Assembly (NCBI GenBank): GCA_027035765.1
Contig: JALVUD010000017.1
Coordinates: 1 to 37,106 of the forward strand
From: Campylobacteraceae bacterium
Lineage (GTDB): Bacteria > Campylobacterota > Campylobacteria > Campylobacterales > Sulfurovaceae
Direction of reading: 5' to 3'
Length of the DNA stretch: 37,106 bases
Shown here: piece by piece, positions 1 through 9,683 of the stretch
Layout: every line of letters starts with the position of its first letter
How positions within the stretch are numbered: position 1 is the first letter of the stretch
Notes under the pieces: model-generated
Database searches by the model: none
Seen by the model: the letters and a program-made list of their open reading frames with translations, nothing else
Told to the model about the DNA's origin: nothing
Program-made: the position numbers and the translations under genes

Positions 1-1870
1 CGCCGCCGCCCCCTCCGCCTCCTCCACCGGAGAAGCCTCCACCGCCCGAGAACCCTCCGGTGTCGCTGGGTGGGGGAGAGGCCGCGGTACCCATGTCCCG
101 TGTGAAATCCCCCAGATCGTCGAAATCGCCGATGAACCAGACGGGGGTGGGGACCTGGAACTCTTCGTAAAGTTCCCGCCATGCGTCGGTGACCCCGAAG
201 AGGATTGCGTAGGGCAGCAATCGGTCCAGATAGTGGGGATCCTGCTTCAAAAAGCGTCGAATCCGGTCTTTTTCGACCCGGGTAACAAACTCTTTGAGCC
301 CCAGGAGATGGTTGTGGATCCGGGCCCCTTCGGGGGTGTAGGGGCCCACTCTGCGGTAGAAATAGGCGATCCCGAAGAAAAGGAGGATCAGATAACCGAC
401 CGGTCCGAAAATCAATCCTCGCCATCCATCGAATATCGAAACGAGCAACTGTGAAAAAGCGAACACGACGACGGTGAGCCAGATTGCGGCGAAAATCCCC
501 TGGGCGATACTGCGTTCGCGCCAGGCTTTCAAAACGGCCCCGAAACCGACACTGAAAAAAACACCGGCGAAAAGGATCACGATAATGTTTTCGCTGCCGT
601 ACTTTTGGGCGATGTCGTAGGCGATCAGAGCGAGAATCGGCAGGGCGAAAAGGATCGCTTTGATCAGAAAGTTTGAGCGAGCTTTGGCGGGATTTCGATT
701 GAAATACCCTTTTTGCACCGACCACTCATAAAGGGTGTCGTTGAGTTCGTCCAGTGCCGTGGAGAGTCGTTCTCTGCGATCCCGATCGGTTGTACTGATC
801 GTGAACGTAGAGGCCGTGGGAAACAGGATCCGATCGAGCAGGGTACGCTGATCCTCGGTGAGTTTGGATGTATCGGCATCTCCGACACGGCGCAGAACGG
901 TTCCGTTTGGGGTCTCCTCGATCGTCAGATACCCCTTTTGGGCCAGTTCGACGATCGCCGGGGAGATGTCTCGGCGATCGGCGTAGGCATCCAGAAGCAG
1001 CCCCGCCTCCAGGAGGCTGAGTCCATTGGGGGGATAGTATTGGGGGGCCACGGAGGTCCGCTTCGTCCCCGGATCCTCCCCCTTGCGGGCGAGTCTGCCG
1101 ATGAAAAAGAGATAGAGGATCGCGAGCGGCAACGGCAAACTCTCGATGAGGTGTTCGGAAAACGGTACGGAGACATTGGCTTTGCCGCTTTGTCCCAGGA
1201 GCCCTTCGGGGTAGATTACTTCGACAGTGATTCCCTCGTGGGGGAAGAGGGCTTCGTCTTCTAGAACGAAGCGGTGTGCATCGAGCCACCGTACAGGGGA
1301 GCGGAGGCTTCGCGTCGATCCGTAGCGTCCGGCGTAACTTTTCACCCTGACATTGTCCCGGGAAAGACCCGGCGGCAGGATCACCTCGATATGCGCCCGT
1401 CGGATCGGGACGTTCCAGCCTGTTCCGATAACGTTCCAGCGGATCGCATCGCCGCTGCCGTCGGAGGCGGGGAGAACCCCTTTGGCGACCCGGTAGCGGA
1501 TCGTGTAACGGTGGACGCCGGTTATAGTATGGCCGGGATCCCCGATTTTGAGTCGGACCATCGCACCGGCTTGGTCGGAGCGGATCCCTTCGCGTACCCA
1601 ACGGACGGGTCGTCCATCCATCGTGACCTGAAAATCCCCGAGTCCCAAATCGACAGGGCGGGAGTGGGGGGTGAGGCGGATTGTTTCGGGGATGTCGCGG
1701 AAGATCCCGTGGCGGTAAAGGTTCTCAAAATCATAGAGGATCTCTTCACGAATCGTCAGGGTTCCGTCGGAGTGAATTTTAAGAACCGTGCGATAGTCCC
1801 GGATAATTTCGGCATGGAGTAAGGAACTGAATAAAAGTAGAATATTTACCAGGAAAAAAAGTTTTCGCAT
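1..1870 (-). CDS. DUF2207 family membrane protein, 3' end outside window
   Basis: The reading frame is open from the ATG at 1870 to the window edge, so the C-terminus is missing (about 623 codons visible). An N-terminal signal peptide (MRKLFFLVNILLLFSSLLHA) is followed by a beta-rich extracytoplasmic domain of about 300 residues, a transmembrane segment (SLPLPLAILYLFFIGRLA), a winged-helix-like cytoplasmic part (DISPAIVELAQKGYLTI), more membrane segments and a Gly-rich tail (FSGGGGFSGGGGG). This order is that of DUF2207 (YciQ-like) proteins, whose function is unknown. An in-frame ATG lies 18 bases upstream at 1888, but the AAGGAAAATGGAAG Shine-Dalgarno stretch favours 1870. It lies downstream of lemA and a shorter paralogue on the same strand, probably in one operon. 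LemA and DUF2207 proteins are often neighbours. Confidence 0.85.
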   Translation of the reverse strand, partial: MRKLFFLVNILLLFSSLLHAEIIRDYRTVLKIHSDGTLTIREEILYDFENLYRHGIFRDIPETIRLTPHSRPVDLGLGDFQVTMDGRPVRWVREGIRSDQAGAMVRLKIGDPGHTITGVHRYTIRYRVAKGVLPASDGSGDAIRWNVIGTGWNVPIRRAHIEVILPPGLSRDNVRVKSYAGRYGSTRSLRSPVRWLDAHRFVLEDEALFPHEGITVEVIYPEGLLGQSGKANVSVPFSEHLIESLPLPLAILYLFFIGRLARKGEDPGTKRTSVAPQYYPPNGLSLLEAGLLLDAYADRRDISPAIVELAQKGYLTIEETPNGTVLRRVGDADTSKLTEDQRTLLDRILFPTASTFTISTTDRDRRERLSTALDELNDTLYEWSVQKGYFNRNPAKARSNFLIKAILFALPILALIAYDIAQKYGSENIIVILFAGVFFSVGFGAVLKAWRERSIAQGIFAAIWLTVVVFAFSQLLVSIFDGWRGLIFGPVGYLILLFFGIAYFYRRVGPYTPEGARIHNHLLGLKEFVTRVEKDRIRRFLKQDPHYLDRLLPYAILFGVTDAWRELYEEFQVPTPVWFIGDFDDLGDFTRDMGTAASPPPSDTGGFSGGGGFSGGGGGGGGG

Positions 1871-1947
1871 CTTCCATTTTCCTTCCATTTTTTCTACCCT
1901 CTCTTACAGTTTAGCACTTGTATGTTGAAGTCAGAGTAAGCAAGGGA

Positions 1948-2979
1948 TCATTCCCGGAACCAGAGGGGGAGCTCGAACTTGAGTTCGTTGTAGAGCTCCC
2001 CCCAGGAATCGCCGTAGCCGAAAAACATCGCATAAGGCAGGAGACGATCCAGGTAATGGGGATCTTCCCGCAGGAATCGGTCGATCCGGTCTTTTTCGAC
2101 ATGGGCGATGAAGGTTCTCAGTCCCAGCATGTGGTAGTGTATCTCCGCGCCCTTGGGAGTATAGGGAGCCACCTGGAGGTAGGAGTGTGCGGCGGCATAG
2201 AGAAGGAGCGTATAGGCCCAAAGCTGAGGAGAAGAGAGCAACGCACCGTATCCGTGTAACGCCCCCGCAAAAAAATGGGAAAAGAAAAAGAGGCCGAATC
2301 CAAGAACCATCAGGGAGATGATCCCATACGGGAGGTTGCGCTTTTTTACAGAAGTCACAAGCATAAAAAGGCCCAGAGCGAAAACAGGCCCCGCCATCAG
2401 GAAACCGATCAGATTGATCTCTCCGTAGTTTTGAATGAGACTGTAGAGGATCAGTCCTAGGATGGGAAGTGCTCCTAACGAGGCTTTTTTCAGAAAATCC
2501 TCGCGGGACTCGGAAAGCCGCCGGCTGAAATACCCCGCTTCAGCCGCCCAACGGTCCAGTTTGATTTTCAGGATATCGAGTTTTTCCCGCAGCTCCTCCC
2601 GTTGGGAGCTGTCGTTGCGATCCATCGAAAAAGTCTGCGCCTCGTAAGGAAAAAGGATCCCGTGAAGGAGGTAGCGTTGATCTTCGCTCAGCCGGGAAGT
2701 GTCGGTGCCTCGTATCCGCCGAAACTCCAAACCGCCGAAGGTTCTTTTGACCTCCAGATATCCTTGCTGAGCCAGTTCGATGATCGCCGGGAGGATGTCG
2801 AATTTATCGACGGCGGTATCGAGTAGAAAGGCTGACTGCAGAAGGCCCAGTCTTTTTGGAGGAGTGTAACGCACCGTCACCGAACGGTCTTTGAACCACG
2901 GAATCTTCCCATTTTGGGCCATGTGTCGGATCCAAAGGATATAGAGAAGGACCGGGATGAAGAGAAGGTAGGCTTCCAT
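1948..2979 (-). CDS. Short DUF2207-type paralogue lacking the N-terminal ectodomain
   Basis: This 343-residue protein starts directly with a membrane segment (MEAYLLFIPVLLYILWI). It then matches the cytoplasmic and membrane half of its downstream neighbour: DILPAIIELAQQGYLEV against DISPAIVELAQKGYLTI, and DTSRLSEDQRYLL against DTSKLTEDQRTLL. Both end in a similar segment with DPHYLDRLLPYA and a Trp near WRELYEE/WGELYNE. The extracellular beta domain and the Gly-rich tail are absent. It sits 26 bases after lemA and 77 bases before the full-length paralogue, so co-transcription is likely. I infer tandem duplication followed by loss of the first half. Function is unknown. It could act as a partner subunit of the full-length protein, though nothing in the sequence proves that. 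Confidence 0.8.
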   Translation of the reverse strand: MEAYLLFIPVLLYILWIRHMAQNGKIPWFKDRSVTVRYTPPKRLGLLQSAFLLDTAVDKFDILPAIIELAQQGYLEVKRTFGGLEFRRIRGTDTSRLSEDQRYLLHGILFPYEAQTFSMDRNDSSQREELREKLDILKIKLDRWAAEAGYFSRRLSESREDFLKKASLGALPILGLILYSLIQNYGEINLIGFLMAGPVFALGLFMLVTSVKKRNLPYGIISLMVLGFGLFFFSHFFAGALHGYGALLSSPQLWAYTLLLYAAAHSYLQVAPYTPKGAEIHYHMLGLRTFIAHVEKDRIDRFLREDPHYLDRLLPYAMFFGYGDSWGELYNELKFELPLWFRE

Positions 2980-3005
2980 ACCTTTGAGAGAAAACTCTTG
3001 CCCGA

Positions 3006-3572
3006 TCAGTCGAACTTGATCTCGGGCATCTTCTTGACCGCCGCTTTCTCCGATTCATCCAGTTCGAAGAAATCCTTGGGTTGGAAGTGGTAGCGCTGGG
3101 CGATGAGCACGTCGGGGAAAGATTCCAGACGGGTGTTGTAGTCCCGAACGACGGCATTGTAGTAGCGGCGGGCGTTCTGGATGGCGTCTTCGATCTCGGC
3201 CAGCTGCTGCTGGAGGTTGAGAAAGTTTTCGTTGGCCTTGAGATCGGGATAGGCTTCGGCCAGGGCGAAGAGTTTGCCCAGAGCCTGGGTGAGCATATTG
3301 TCGGCCTGTTCATGCTCTTTGACGGAATTGGCGTTCAGACCCATCTGACGGGCTTTGATCACCTTTTCCAGCGTCTCCGCTTCGTAATCCTTGTAGCCTT
3401 TGACGGTATCCACCAGGGCGGGGATGAGGTTGTAGCGGCGTTTGAGCTGGACGTCGATATCGGACCAGGCCGCATCGGCGGACTGGCGCAGGGAGACGAG
3501 CCGGTTGTAGATGTAGATGAGATAGAGAACCGCTCCCACGATCAGAAGCAGAATGATGGTACTGGCACTCAT
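3006..3572 (-). CDS. lemA: LemA family protein
   Basis: The 188-residue protein has one N-terminal transmembrane helix (about residues 4-24) followed by the LemA signature: YNRLVSLRQSADAAWSDIDV, then QLKRRYNLIPALVDTVKGY, and a long helical bundle ending in FPDVLIAQRYHFQPKDFFEL. LemA proteins are anchored in the inner membrane with a helical domain; their molecular role is not established. The start is supported by AAGGAGGAACCC immediately upstream. It is the first gene of a minus-strand set with two DUF2207-type proteins, a pairing seen in many genomes. Confidence 0.95.
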   Translation of the reverse strand: MSASTIILLLIVGAVLYLIYIYNRLVSLRQSADAAWSDIDVQLKRRYNLIPALVDTVKGYKDYEAETLEKVIKARQMGLNANSVKEHEQADNMLTQALGKLFALAEAYPDLKANENFLNLQQQLAEIEDAIQNARRYYNAVVRDYNTRLESFPDVLIAQRYHFQPKDFFELDESEKAAVKKMPEIKFD

Positions 3573-3586
3573 GGGTTCCTCCTTGA

Positions 3587-3609
3587 TAGTCTTAGACTAA
3601 TTCTATCAT
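3587..3609 (-). promoter_or_regulatory. Probable lemA promoter with start-site palindrome
   Basis: On the minus strand TATGAT (3604-3609) is a -10-like box. A 13-base perfect palindrome, TAGTCTTAGACTA (3587-3599), lies where transcription should begin, followed by the AAGGAGG ribosome site of lemA. The palindrome could be an operator or a short 5' hairpin. Only the inverted symmetry is seen directly. Confidence 0.4.
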
Positions 3610-3657
3610 AGAGTTGCGAAGCAGAGTTCCGGTCTTTTCGGAGAGGAGAGCAGTGGG

Positions 3658-3688
3658 TATAATGTTTCCAGAATCACTCTCTGAGGAG
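3658..3688 (+). promoter_or_regulatory. Probable pta-ackA promoter and ribosome site
   Basis: A perfect TATAAT -10 box (3658-3663) has no convincing -35, as is common in Campylobacterota. A GAGGAG Shine-Dalgarno (3683-3688) lies five bases before the pta ATG at 3694. Confidence 0.6.
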
Positions 3689-3693
3689 TCGTC

Positions 3694-5792
3694 ATGAGCC
3701 GAGAGCATTCCACCGATGCAGTCTATATCACCTCCCGGGAACCGGGGGCGGGGAGTATGGTCCTGGCTCTGGGACTGATGGAGCTGCTGCGCCGGCGCTA
3801 CCATCGGATCGCCCTCTATCGCCCCCTGGCCTACGATCGGGACCACGACAGCGACATGGAGACGCTGCTGCAGCACTTCGGACTGGAGCAGTCCCTGGAG
3901 TCGACCCAGGGGGTCTCTCTGGAAGAGGCGGAACGTCTCCTGGCAGGCGAGGGGACATCCCGATTGGCCGAGGCTGTTCTGGAGAAGTACGAAGCTCTCC
4001 GGGAGAGTGCCGACTTCGTCCTCTGCCTGGGGACCCGGATGGAGGAGCTCAACCGACAGCTGGGGATGGATCTCAATATCGAACTGGCCAAAAACCTCTC
4101 GGCCCCTGTGGCGGGGATCTTCTCCATGGCGGAGGAGGAGGTCGGGAATCTGGAGGAGCCTTTCGCCCTCTGGAGCCGGGCGATACGGCAGGAGGGGGCG
4201 GAGATCTTTCTGCTCTGTGCCAACCACTGTAGCTTGGAGGCGGCGGATCGGTTCGCTGAGGCCCCCTGGAAAGCCCATTACGATTTCCCGATCTTCTGTC
4301 TGCCCCGACTGGAGGCGCTGGAACATCTGAGCCTCTTGGATCTCATGGAGAATCTTCCCGTGGAGTGGCTGGCGGGAGCGGAGGAGCAGAAGGAGAACGA
4401 TCTACACTCTTTCCGTTTCGGCACCATGGAGCTGGGGAGCCTGCTCAGAGAGCTGCGGCCCTACGAGTTCATTGTCACCGCCTCCGACCGGGCCGATCTG
4501 GTGGCGGGGCTGCTGCTCTCGGCCCAGAGTGTCACGACTCCCATGAACGGTGGAGTCCTCCTCTGCGGTGAGGCGCCGGATCCCTCCCTGATCCGACTTC
4601 TCGAAGGGTTGGACGAGATCCCGGCGCCCGTGTTATATACTAAAAAATATGAGCACGAGCTGATCCCGGCGGCCATGGGAATCAAACCCTCCATCCGCCC
4701 CGGGAATCGGCGCAAGATCGATCTGGCACTCGAGCTCTTCGCTGAGCAGGTGGATACCGCGGCTCTCGAAGAGCGCCTGGCGGCGATGCCCAGGGAGATC
4801 CTGACTCCGCCGATGTTCCGGATGCGGCTCTTCGAACGGGCGCGTAAAGATCTCAAACGGATCCTGCTGCCGGAGATCGAGGATGACCGGATCCTGAGAG
4901 CGGCGGAGAGCCTGCTGCGCCGGAAAGTGGTACGGATCCTCCTGGTGGGGGAGAATGAGGAGATCACCCGCCGGAGTAAAAAGCTGGGGATCGATCTGAG
5001 CGGAGCGGAGATCCTGAACCCGACCGACGAAAGCCTCCGTCGGCACTTTGCCGAGCTCTACTACCAGGAGCGCAAAGCCAAGGGGGTCACCCGGGAGATG
5101 GCCCTGGACCGGGTCAGCGCCAACAAGACCCTTTTTGCCACCATGGCACTTTATGACGGGCGGGCCGACGGACTGGTGAGCGGAGCGATCCACGCTACCC
5201 GGGATACGATTCTGCCGGCGCTGCAGGTGATCAAGACCGCCGAGGGGTATCCCCTGGCCTCCAGCTGCTTCTTCATGTGCCTGCCGACCCGGGTCCTGGT
5301 CTATGCCGACTGCGCCGTCAATCCCGATCCCACCGCCGACGAGCTGGCGGTGATCGCTCTGGAGACGGTGGAGACCGCCGAAAAGTTCGGCATCGATCCC
5401 AGGGTGGCGATGCTCTCCTACTCCACCGGAGAGTCGGGGGTGGGGGCCGATGTGGAGAAAGTACGGCGGGCCACGGAGATCCTGCAGCGCAAACGTCCGG
5501 ATCTGCCGGTAGCCGGCCCGATCCAGTATGATGCCGCCATCGACCCGGAGGTGGCCAAGATCAAGATGCCCGACAACCCCGTAGCGGGACACGCCACCGT
5601 CTTCATTTTCCCCGATCTCGATACCGGCAACATCGCCTACAAAGCGGTCCAGCGCTCCGCGGGAGCCGTGGCCGTGGGGCCGGTGATGCAGGGGCTGCGC
5701 AAACCGGTCAACGACCTGAGCCGGGGCTGCAGCGTGGATGATATCATCGACACCGTGGCCATCACCGCCATCCAGGCCCAGGAGAAGGAGTC

Positions 5793-5796
<4 letters not shown>
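3694..5796 (+). CDS. pta: Phosphate acetyltransferase, long form
   Basis: This enzyme interconverts acetyl-CoA and acetyl phosphate in the cytoplasm. The 700-residue length is that of the three-domain type: a P-loop-like N-terminal domain (about 1-220), a DRTGG-type regulatory domain (about 225-340) and the catalytic PTA_PTB domain (about 370-700). Catalytic-domain marks include LPEIEDDRILRAA, DGLVSGAIHATRDT, MLSYSTGESG, GPIQYDAAID and the typical ending GLRKPVNDLSRGCSVDDI. The N-terminal nucleotide-binding loop is degenerate (SREPGAGSM). The ATG at 3694 follows GAGGAG by five bases. The stop overlaps the ackA start, so the two are translationally coupled and form the acetate production and assimilation pathway. 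Confidence 0.97.
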
Positions 5797-6986
<1,190 letters not shown>

Positions 6987-7009
6987 TGGATTTTTGATTT
7001 AATTGTGGT

Positions 7010-7027
7010 GTGGGATTACCATCCCAC
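7010..7027. terminator. Hairpin GTGGGAT-4-ATCCCAC after ackA
   Basis: A perfect 7-bp inverted repeat with a four-base loop lies 23 bases past the ackA stop. It is not followed by a T run, so termination activity is uncertain; it may be part of a dispersed hairpin repeat. Confidence 0.4.
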
Positions 7028-7054
7028 GCTACGAGACTAGTTATTTAAATGAAA

Positions 7055-7071
7055 GCGTTGCAAAGCAACGC
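7055..7071. repeat. Hairpin GCGTTGC/GCAACGC between convergent genes
   Basis: A perfect 7-bp stem with an AAA loop. The same stem arms recur at 10469-10489 in the other convergent junction of this window, so this is probably a small dispersed palindromic element serving as a bidirectional transcription end. Confidence 0.5.
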
Positions 7072-7079
7072 ATACCGAA

Positions 7080-7125
7080 ATTCCTCATTCCTCATTCCTC
7101 ATTCCTCGTTACTAGTTACTAGTTA
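7080..7125. repeat. Short tandem repeats ATTCCTC x4 and TTACTAG x2
   Basis: Positions 7080-7107 hold four copies of the 7-mer ATTCCTC, directly followed by TTACTAG units at about 7109-7125. A degenerate version of the first unit (reverse orientation) recurs at 10436-10466 in the other convergent spacer. No coding role is visible, although the permease stop codon lies inside this stretch. Confidence 0.6.
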
Positions 7126-7924
7126 TCTCCCGCCTATTGGCCCGATCCTGCAGCCAGTCGGAGATCTGGATCAGGCTGAAGGTCACCAGAAAGATCATCA
7201 ACCCCGGGAAGAAGCTGACCCACCAGGCGATCTCCATGACCGCCTTGCCGTCGCTGAGGATGCTTCCCCAGCTCATATCGGGCGGGGTGATCCCCAGGCC
7301 CAGGTAGCTCAGGCCGCTTTCGGCCAGGATGGCGCCGCTGACGCCGAAGGTGAAGCTGACGAAAAATATGGGGGCCAGCAGGGGCAGGAAGTATTTGAAG
7401 ATGATGGTCCGGGTGGGGACCTTCGCCAGGCGCAGGACCTTGATGAAGGGCTGGGAGGCGATGCGGTAGCTTTCGCTGCGGATCAGCCGGGCAGTCCCCA
7501 TCCATCCGGTGACGGAGATAACGACGATGAGGATCAGGGACGAGGCGGGGATATAGCTCACCAGGGTCAAGAGCAGAAAAAAGGTGGGGAAGGTGAGGAA
7601 AAGATCCACAATCACCACGAAGCTCTTGTCCCACCAGCCCCGGAAATAGCCCGCCGTAACTCCCATAATGAGCCCGATCAGTGAGGCGATGACCGCCGAG
7701 CCGACGCCGATGAGCAGGGAGATGCGTCCGCCTTCCATCACCCGGGCCAGGAGATCCCGCCCCAGCCGGTCGGTCCCCATAGGGTGGGCGAGGCTGGGGG
7801 CCTGGAGGATCAGCTCCCGGTGGAAGGTGTAAGGGGCCTGGCCCCAGAGCAGGGGTCCCAGGAGGCTCAGGAGGACCAGGGCGATCAGGATCCCCAGGCT
7901 GATGAAGGGGAGCTTACGACTCAT
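7112..7924 (-). CDS. OppC/DppC-type ABC transporter permease
   Basis: An integral inner-membrane permease of 270 residues with an N-terminal membrane anchor, a periplasmic linker containing the family motif HPMGTDRLGRDLLARV, and a BPD_transp_1 domain with about five more helices. The EAA-like loop is around RLAKVPTRTIIFKYFLPLL. In peptide/nickel importers this subunit pairs with an OppB-type permease, two ATPases and a binding protein, but none of these is beside it here, so substrate and partners are unknown. The start overlaps the end of rsmD by 11 bases, implying co-transcription with it. Confidence 0.88.
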   Translation of the reverse strand: MSRKLPFISLGILIALVLLSLLGPLLWGQAPYTFHRELILQAPSLAHPMGTDRLGRDLLARVMEGGRISLLIGVGSAVIASLIGLIMGVTAGYFRGWWDKSFVVIVDLFLTFPTFFLLLTLVSYIPASSLILIVVISVTGWMGTARLIRSESYRIASQPFIKVLRLAKVPTRTIIFKYFLPLLAPIFFVSFTFGVSGAILAESGLSYLGLGITPPDMSWGSILSDGKAVMEIAWWVSFFPGLMIFLVTFSLIQISDWLQDRANRREITSN

Positions 7925-8543
7925 CGCTTGGGGCCGGGCGGTAGTAGCTGAGGGTGCTTTTGCCGAAGCGCCGTTTCTTGACCAGCTCCAGCGCGCCGAT
8001 CTTTTCGGGGAGGTCCACGGCGGTCATATGTTCCACGATGGCCATTTCGCAGCTCTCGGGCCGGATCTGCTCCAGAAGCCCCAGGGTCTGCTCGTAGATC
8101 TCCTCCATCCCCTCCCGGATGCTGAAGGGGGGATCGAAGTAGAAGTAGGCCTTCTCTCCCGCGCTTTCCACCTCCCGGTAGACCCGTGGGAACTCTTCGA
8201 AGCTGTCGCCCCAGATCGTCTCGATGCGTCCGTGGGCGATCCGCTCCACGTTGGCGCGCAGGATCTCGTAGACCTCCCGGTTCTTCTCCATGCACCAGGC
8301 CCTGGAGGCGCCGCGGCTGACCGCTTCCAGGGCCACGGAGCCGCTCCCGGCGAAGACCTCCACGAAGGGTTTGCCCATCAGGTCGAACTGCAGGGTGTTG
8401 AAGAGGGACTCCCGCAGGATCGCCTTGGAGCTGCGGGTGGTGGCCACCGAAGGGATTTCCACCGCCTTGCCCTTGAACTCTCCGGCGATGATGGGGGCGG
8501 CATAGGTCTTCATCCGGCTTTTTCTGCGTCGGGGTGCTGGCAT
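7914..8543 (-). CDS. rsmD: 16S rRNA (guanine966-N2)-methyltransferase RsmD
   Basis: Family motifs are the opening PIIAGEFKGKAVEIP, the SAM-binding FVEVFAGSGSVALEAVSRGA and the catalytic FYFDPPF. RsmD methylates G966 of 16S rRNA using SAM. Length (209 residues) is normal. The ATG at 8543 is used here; a start at 8513 (MKTYAAPIIAGEF) would match the usual RsmD N-terminus better and cannot be excluded. A TATAAT -10 box lies at 8567-8572 on the minus strand. The end overlaps the following permease gene. Confidence 0.92.
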   Translation of the reverse strand: MPAPRRRKSRMKTYAAPIIAGEFKGKAVEIPSVATTRSSKAILRESLFNTLQFDLMGKPFVEVFAGSGSVALEAVSRGASRAWCMEKNREVYEILRANVERIAHGRIETIWGDSFEEFPRVYREVESAGEKAYFYFDPPFSIREGMEEIYEQTLGLLEQIRPESCEMAIVEHMTAVDLPEKIGALELVKKRRFGKSTLSYYRPAPSDES

Positions 8544-8566
8544 CTTGGGACTCTTTTTTTATCGTT

Positions 8567-8572
8567 ATTATA
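8567..8572 (-). promoter_or_regulatory. rsmD -10 box
   Basis: TATAAT on the minus strand, 24 bases before the rsmD ATG, in the divergent spacer shared with the plus-strand small membrane protein gene. Confidence 0.5.
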
Positions 8573-8637
8573 ACGTGTCGTCCCTATACCGCTGCGTAGA
8601 GACTGACGCCGTTTGCTTCTTTTTATCGGTAGAGGAG

Positions 8638-8660
8638 TACAATAGAATGGTCAAAAGGAG
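8638..8660 (+). promoter_or_regulatory. Promoter and ribosome site of the small membrane protein gene
   Basis: TACAAT (8638-8643) is a good -10 box and AAAGGAG (8654-8660) a strong Shine-Dalgarno six bases before the ATG at 8667. Confidence 0.5.
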
Positions 8661-8666
8661 TCGACG

Positions 8667-8969
8667 ATGATCCGCCGCAGCGGCAAGATGCAGTTTCTCT
8701 TCTGGGCCTTTTTCTTTTCGGTGTTGCTCTATCTCTGGATTCTTTGGATCGGGGTGCGGACCTTTCTGTTACACAAGGGGCCGATGATGGAGCTGCCCCA
8801 GCAGGAGGTGACGCTGCTCTTTATCCTCTACGGCTTTCTGATCGTCACGACCATGGCGGGAACGGTGGTCTCCATCATGATCGGCAACCGCCCCTATATC
8901 CGCCGTTTCGGGGCGATGGTGATTCTGGTCTTCGCTACCATCGTGGCCTCCAAAGGGATCTTTGGCTGA
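8667..8969 (+). CDS. Small three-helix membrane protein, unknown
   Basis: A 100-residue protein with three predicted membrane helices: FLFWAFFFSVLLYLWILWI, VTLLFILYGFLIVTTMAGTV and FGAMVILVFATIVASKGIF, joined by short basic loops (RPYIRRF). I do not recognise the family. The start is supported by AAAGGAG and a TACAAT promoter. The next gene has its own -10 box 40 bases downstream, so this may be transcribed alone. Confidence 0.75.
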   Translation: MIRRSGKMQFLFWAFFFSVLLYLWILWIGVRTFLLHKGPMMELPQQEVTLLFILYGFLIVTTMAGTVVSIMIGNRPYIRRFGAMVILVFATIVASKGIFG

Positions 8970-9008
8970 TCCCTGCCGGAGCTTAGGGCAATTCGGCTCC
9001 ATTTGGGA

Positions 9009-9014
9009 TACAAT
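9009..9014 (+). promoter_or_regulatory. -10 box upstream of the 9068 gene
   Basis: TACAAT 54 bases before the preferred ATG at 9068; no clear -35. Confidence 0.4.
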
Positions 9015-9067
9015 GGCGCCAGATTTTCCCCGCAGCCTTGACGCGGGGTATGGAAGGTAAAGCGGCC

Positions 9068-9673
9068 ATGCGTTATGAATGTACGATCCCTCTGATGAAG
9101 GCTCAGGATCCCCGGATCACCGAAAAGTTCGGTCCGCTGGGCCGGATCCTCCCCAACGCTTCCGATTCTTTGGAGGAGCTGCGGGACTTTTTTGAGCATG
9201 CGATTCTGGATGTCTTTCCCCAGCTGCTGCCCGAGAACGATCCGCGGATCAAACTCCTCGACTGCGAATACTTCCGCCTCTCGGCGGAGCGCCACTATCT
9301 GGAGTTCGCCCGGCGGGTTTTCCGCGAGAACGGCGGGGTCTGCTACTGGCACACCCAGGAGTTCAAGCTGGGGGATATGCAGAACTACCTCTACAAGATC
9401 AAGCTCATGGACCGGATCGACGAGATGATCTACTCCCGGCAGTTCGAGATAAGGGAGGGCAATGTCCTCTTCCGGATCGAGGATCTGGAGATCCTGGAGT
9501 TCGCGGTCAAGTATTTCCTCCGGGAGCTCATCGGCGGAGCGCTCTTCTTCGAGAAGCGCCCCCTGATGCTCGTCTACAGCTACGACCTCTCGCTGCCCGT
9601 TCTGACGGAGACTCCCGAAGATCTCGCCCACTACCGGGAGATCGCCCGAGCCGCCGGGCTTTACTTCCGCTGA
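9068..9673 (+). CDS. Conserved-looking hypothetical protein, 201 residues
   Basis: A soluble, acidic protein with no signal peptide or membrane segment. I do not recognise the domain. Visible features are aromatic-rich stretches (CEYFRLSAERHYLEFAR, GGVCYWHTQEFKLGDMQNYL) and a C-terminal part around FFEKRPLMLVYSYDLSLPVL. The frame extends back to a TTG at 9038, but GGAAGGTAA six to eight bases before the ATG at 9068 fixes the more likely start. A permease gene begins 10 bases downstream, so the two are probably co-transcribed. Confidence 0.75.
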   Translation: MRYECTIPLMKAQDPRITEKFGPLGRILPNASDSLEELRDFFEHAILDVFPQLLPENDPRIKLLDCEYFRLSAERHYLEFARRVFRENGGVCYWHTQEFKLGDMQNYLYKIKLMDRIDEMIYSRQFEIREGNVLFRIEDLEILEFAVKYFLRELIGGALFFEKRPLMLVYSYDLSLPVLTETPEDLAHYREIARAAGLYFR

Positions 9674-9683
9674 GGTCCCGACG

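Noticed and set aside
3592-4326. Long open frames antisense to pta, aas, helicase and mod genes
   Set aside because: They are shadows of GC-rich coding genes on the other strand, lack ribosome sites and encode Pro/Arg/Gly-rich or His/Gln-rich products typical of antisense frames.
7080-7107. CRISPR-like array
   Set aside because: Only 7-base units without spacers; no direct repeats of CRISPR length with unique spacers and no cas genes were seen anywhere in the window.
7049-7684. 211-codon plus-strand frame over the permease gene
   Set aside because: It runs antisense through a clear ABC permease and begins in tandem repeats; its product is Asp/Gln/Gly-rich without any recognisable domain.
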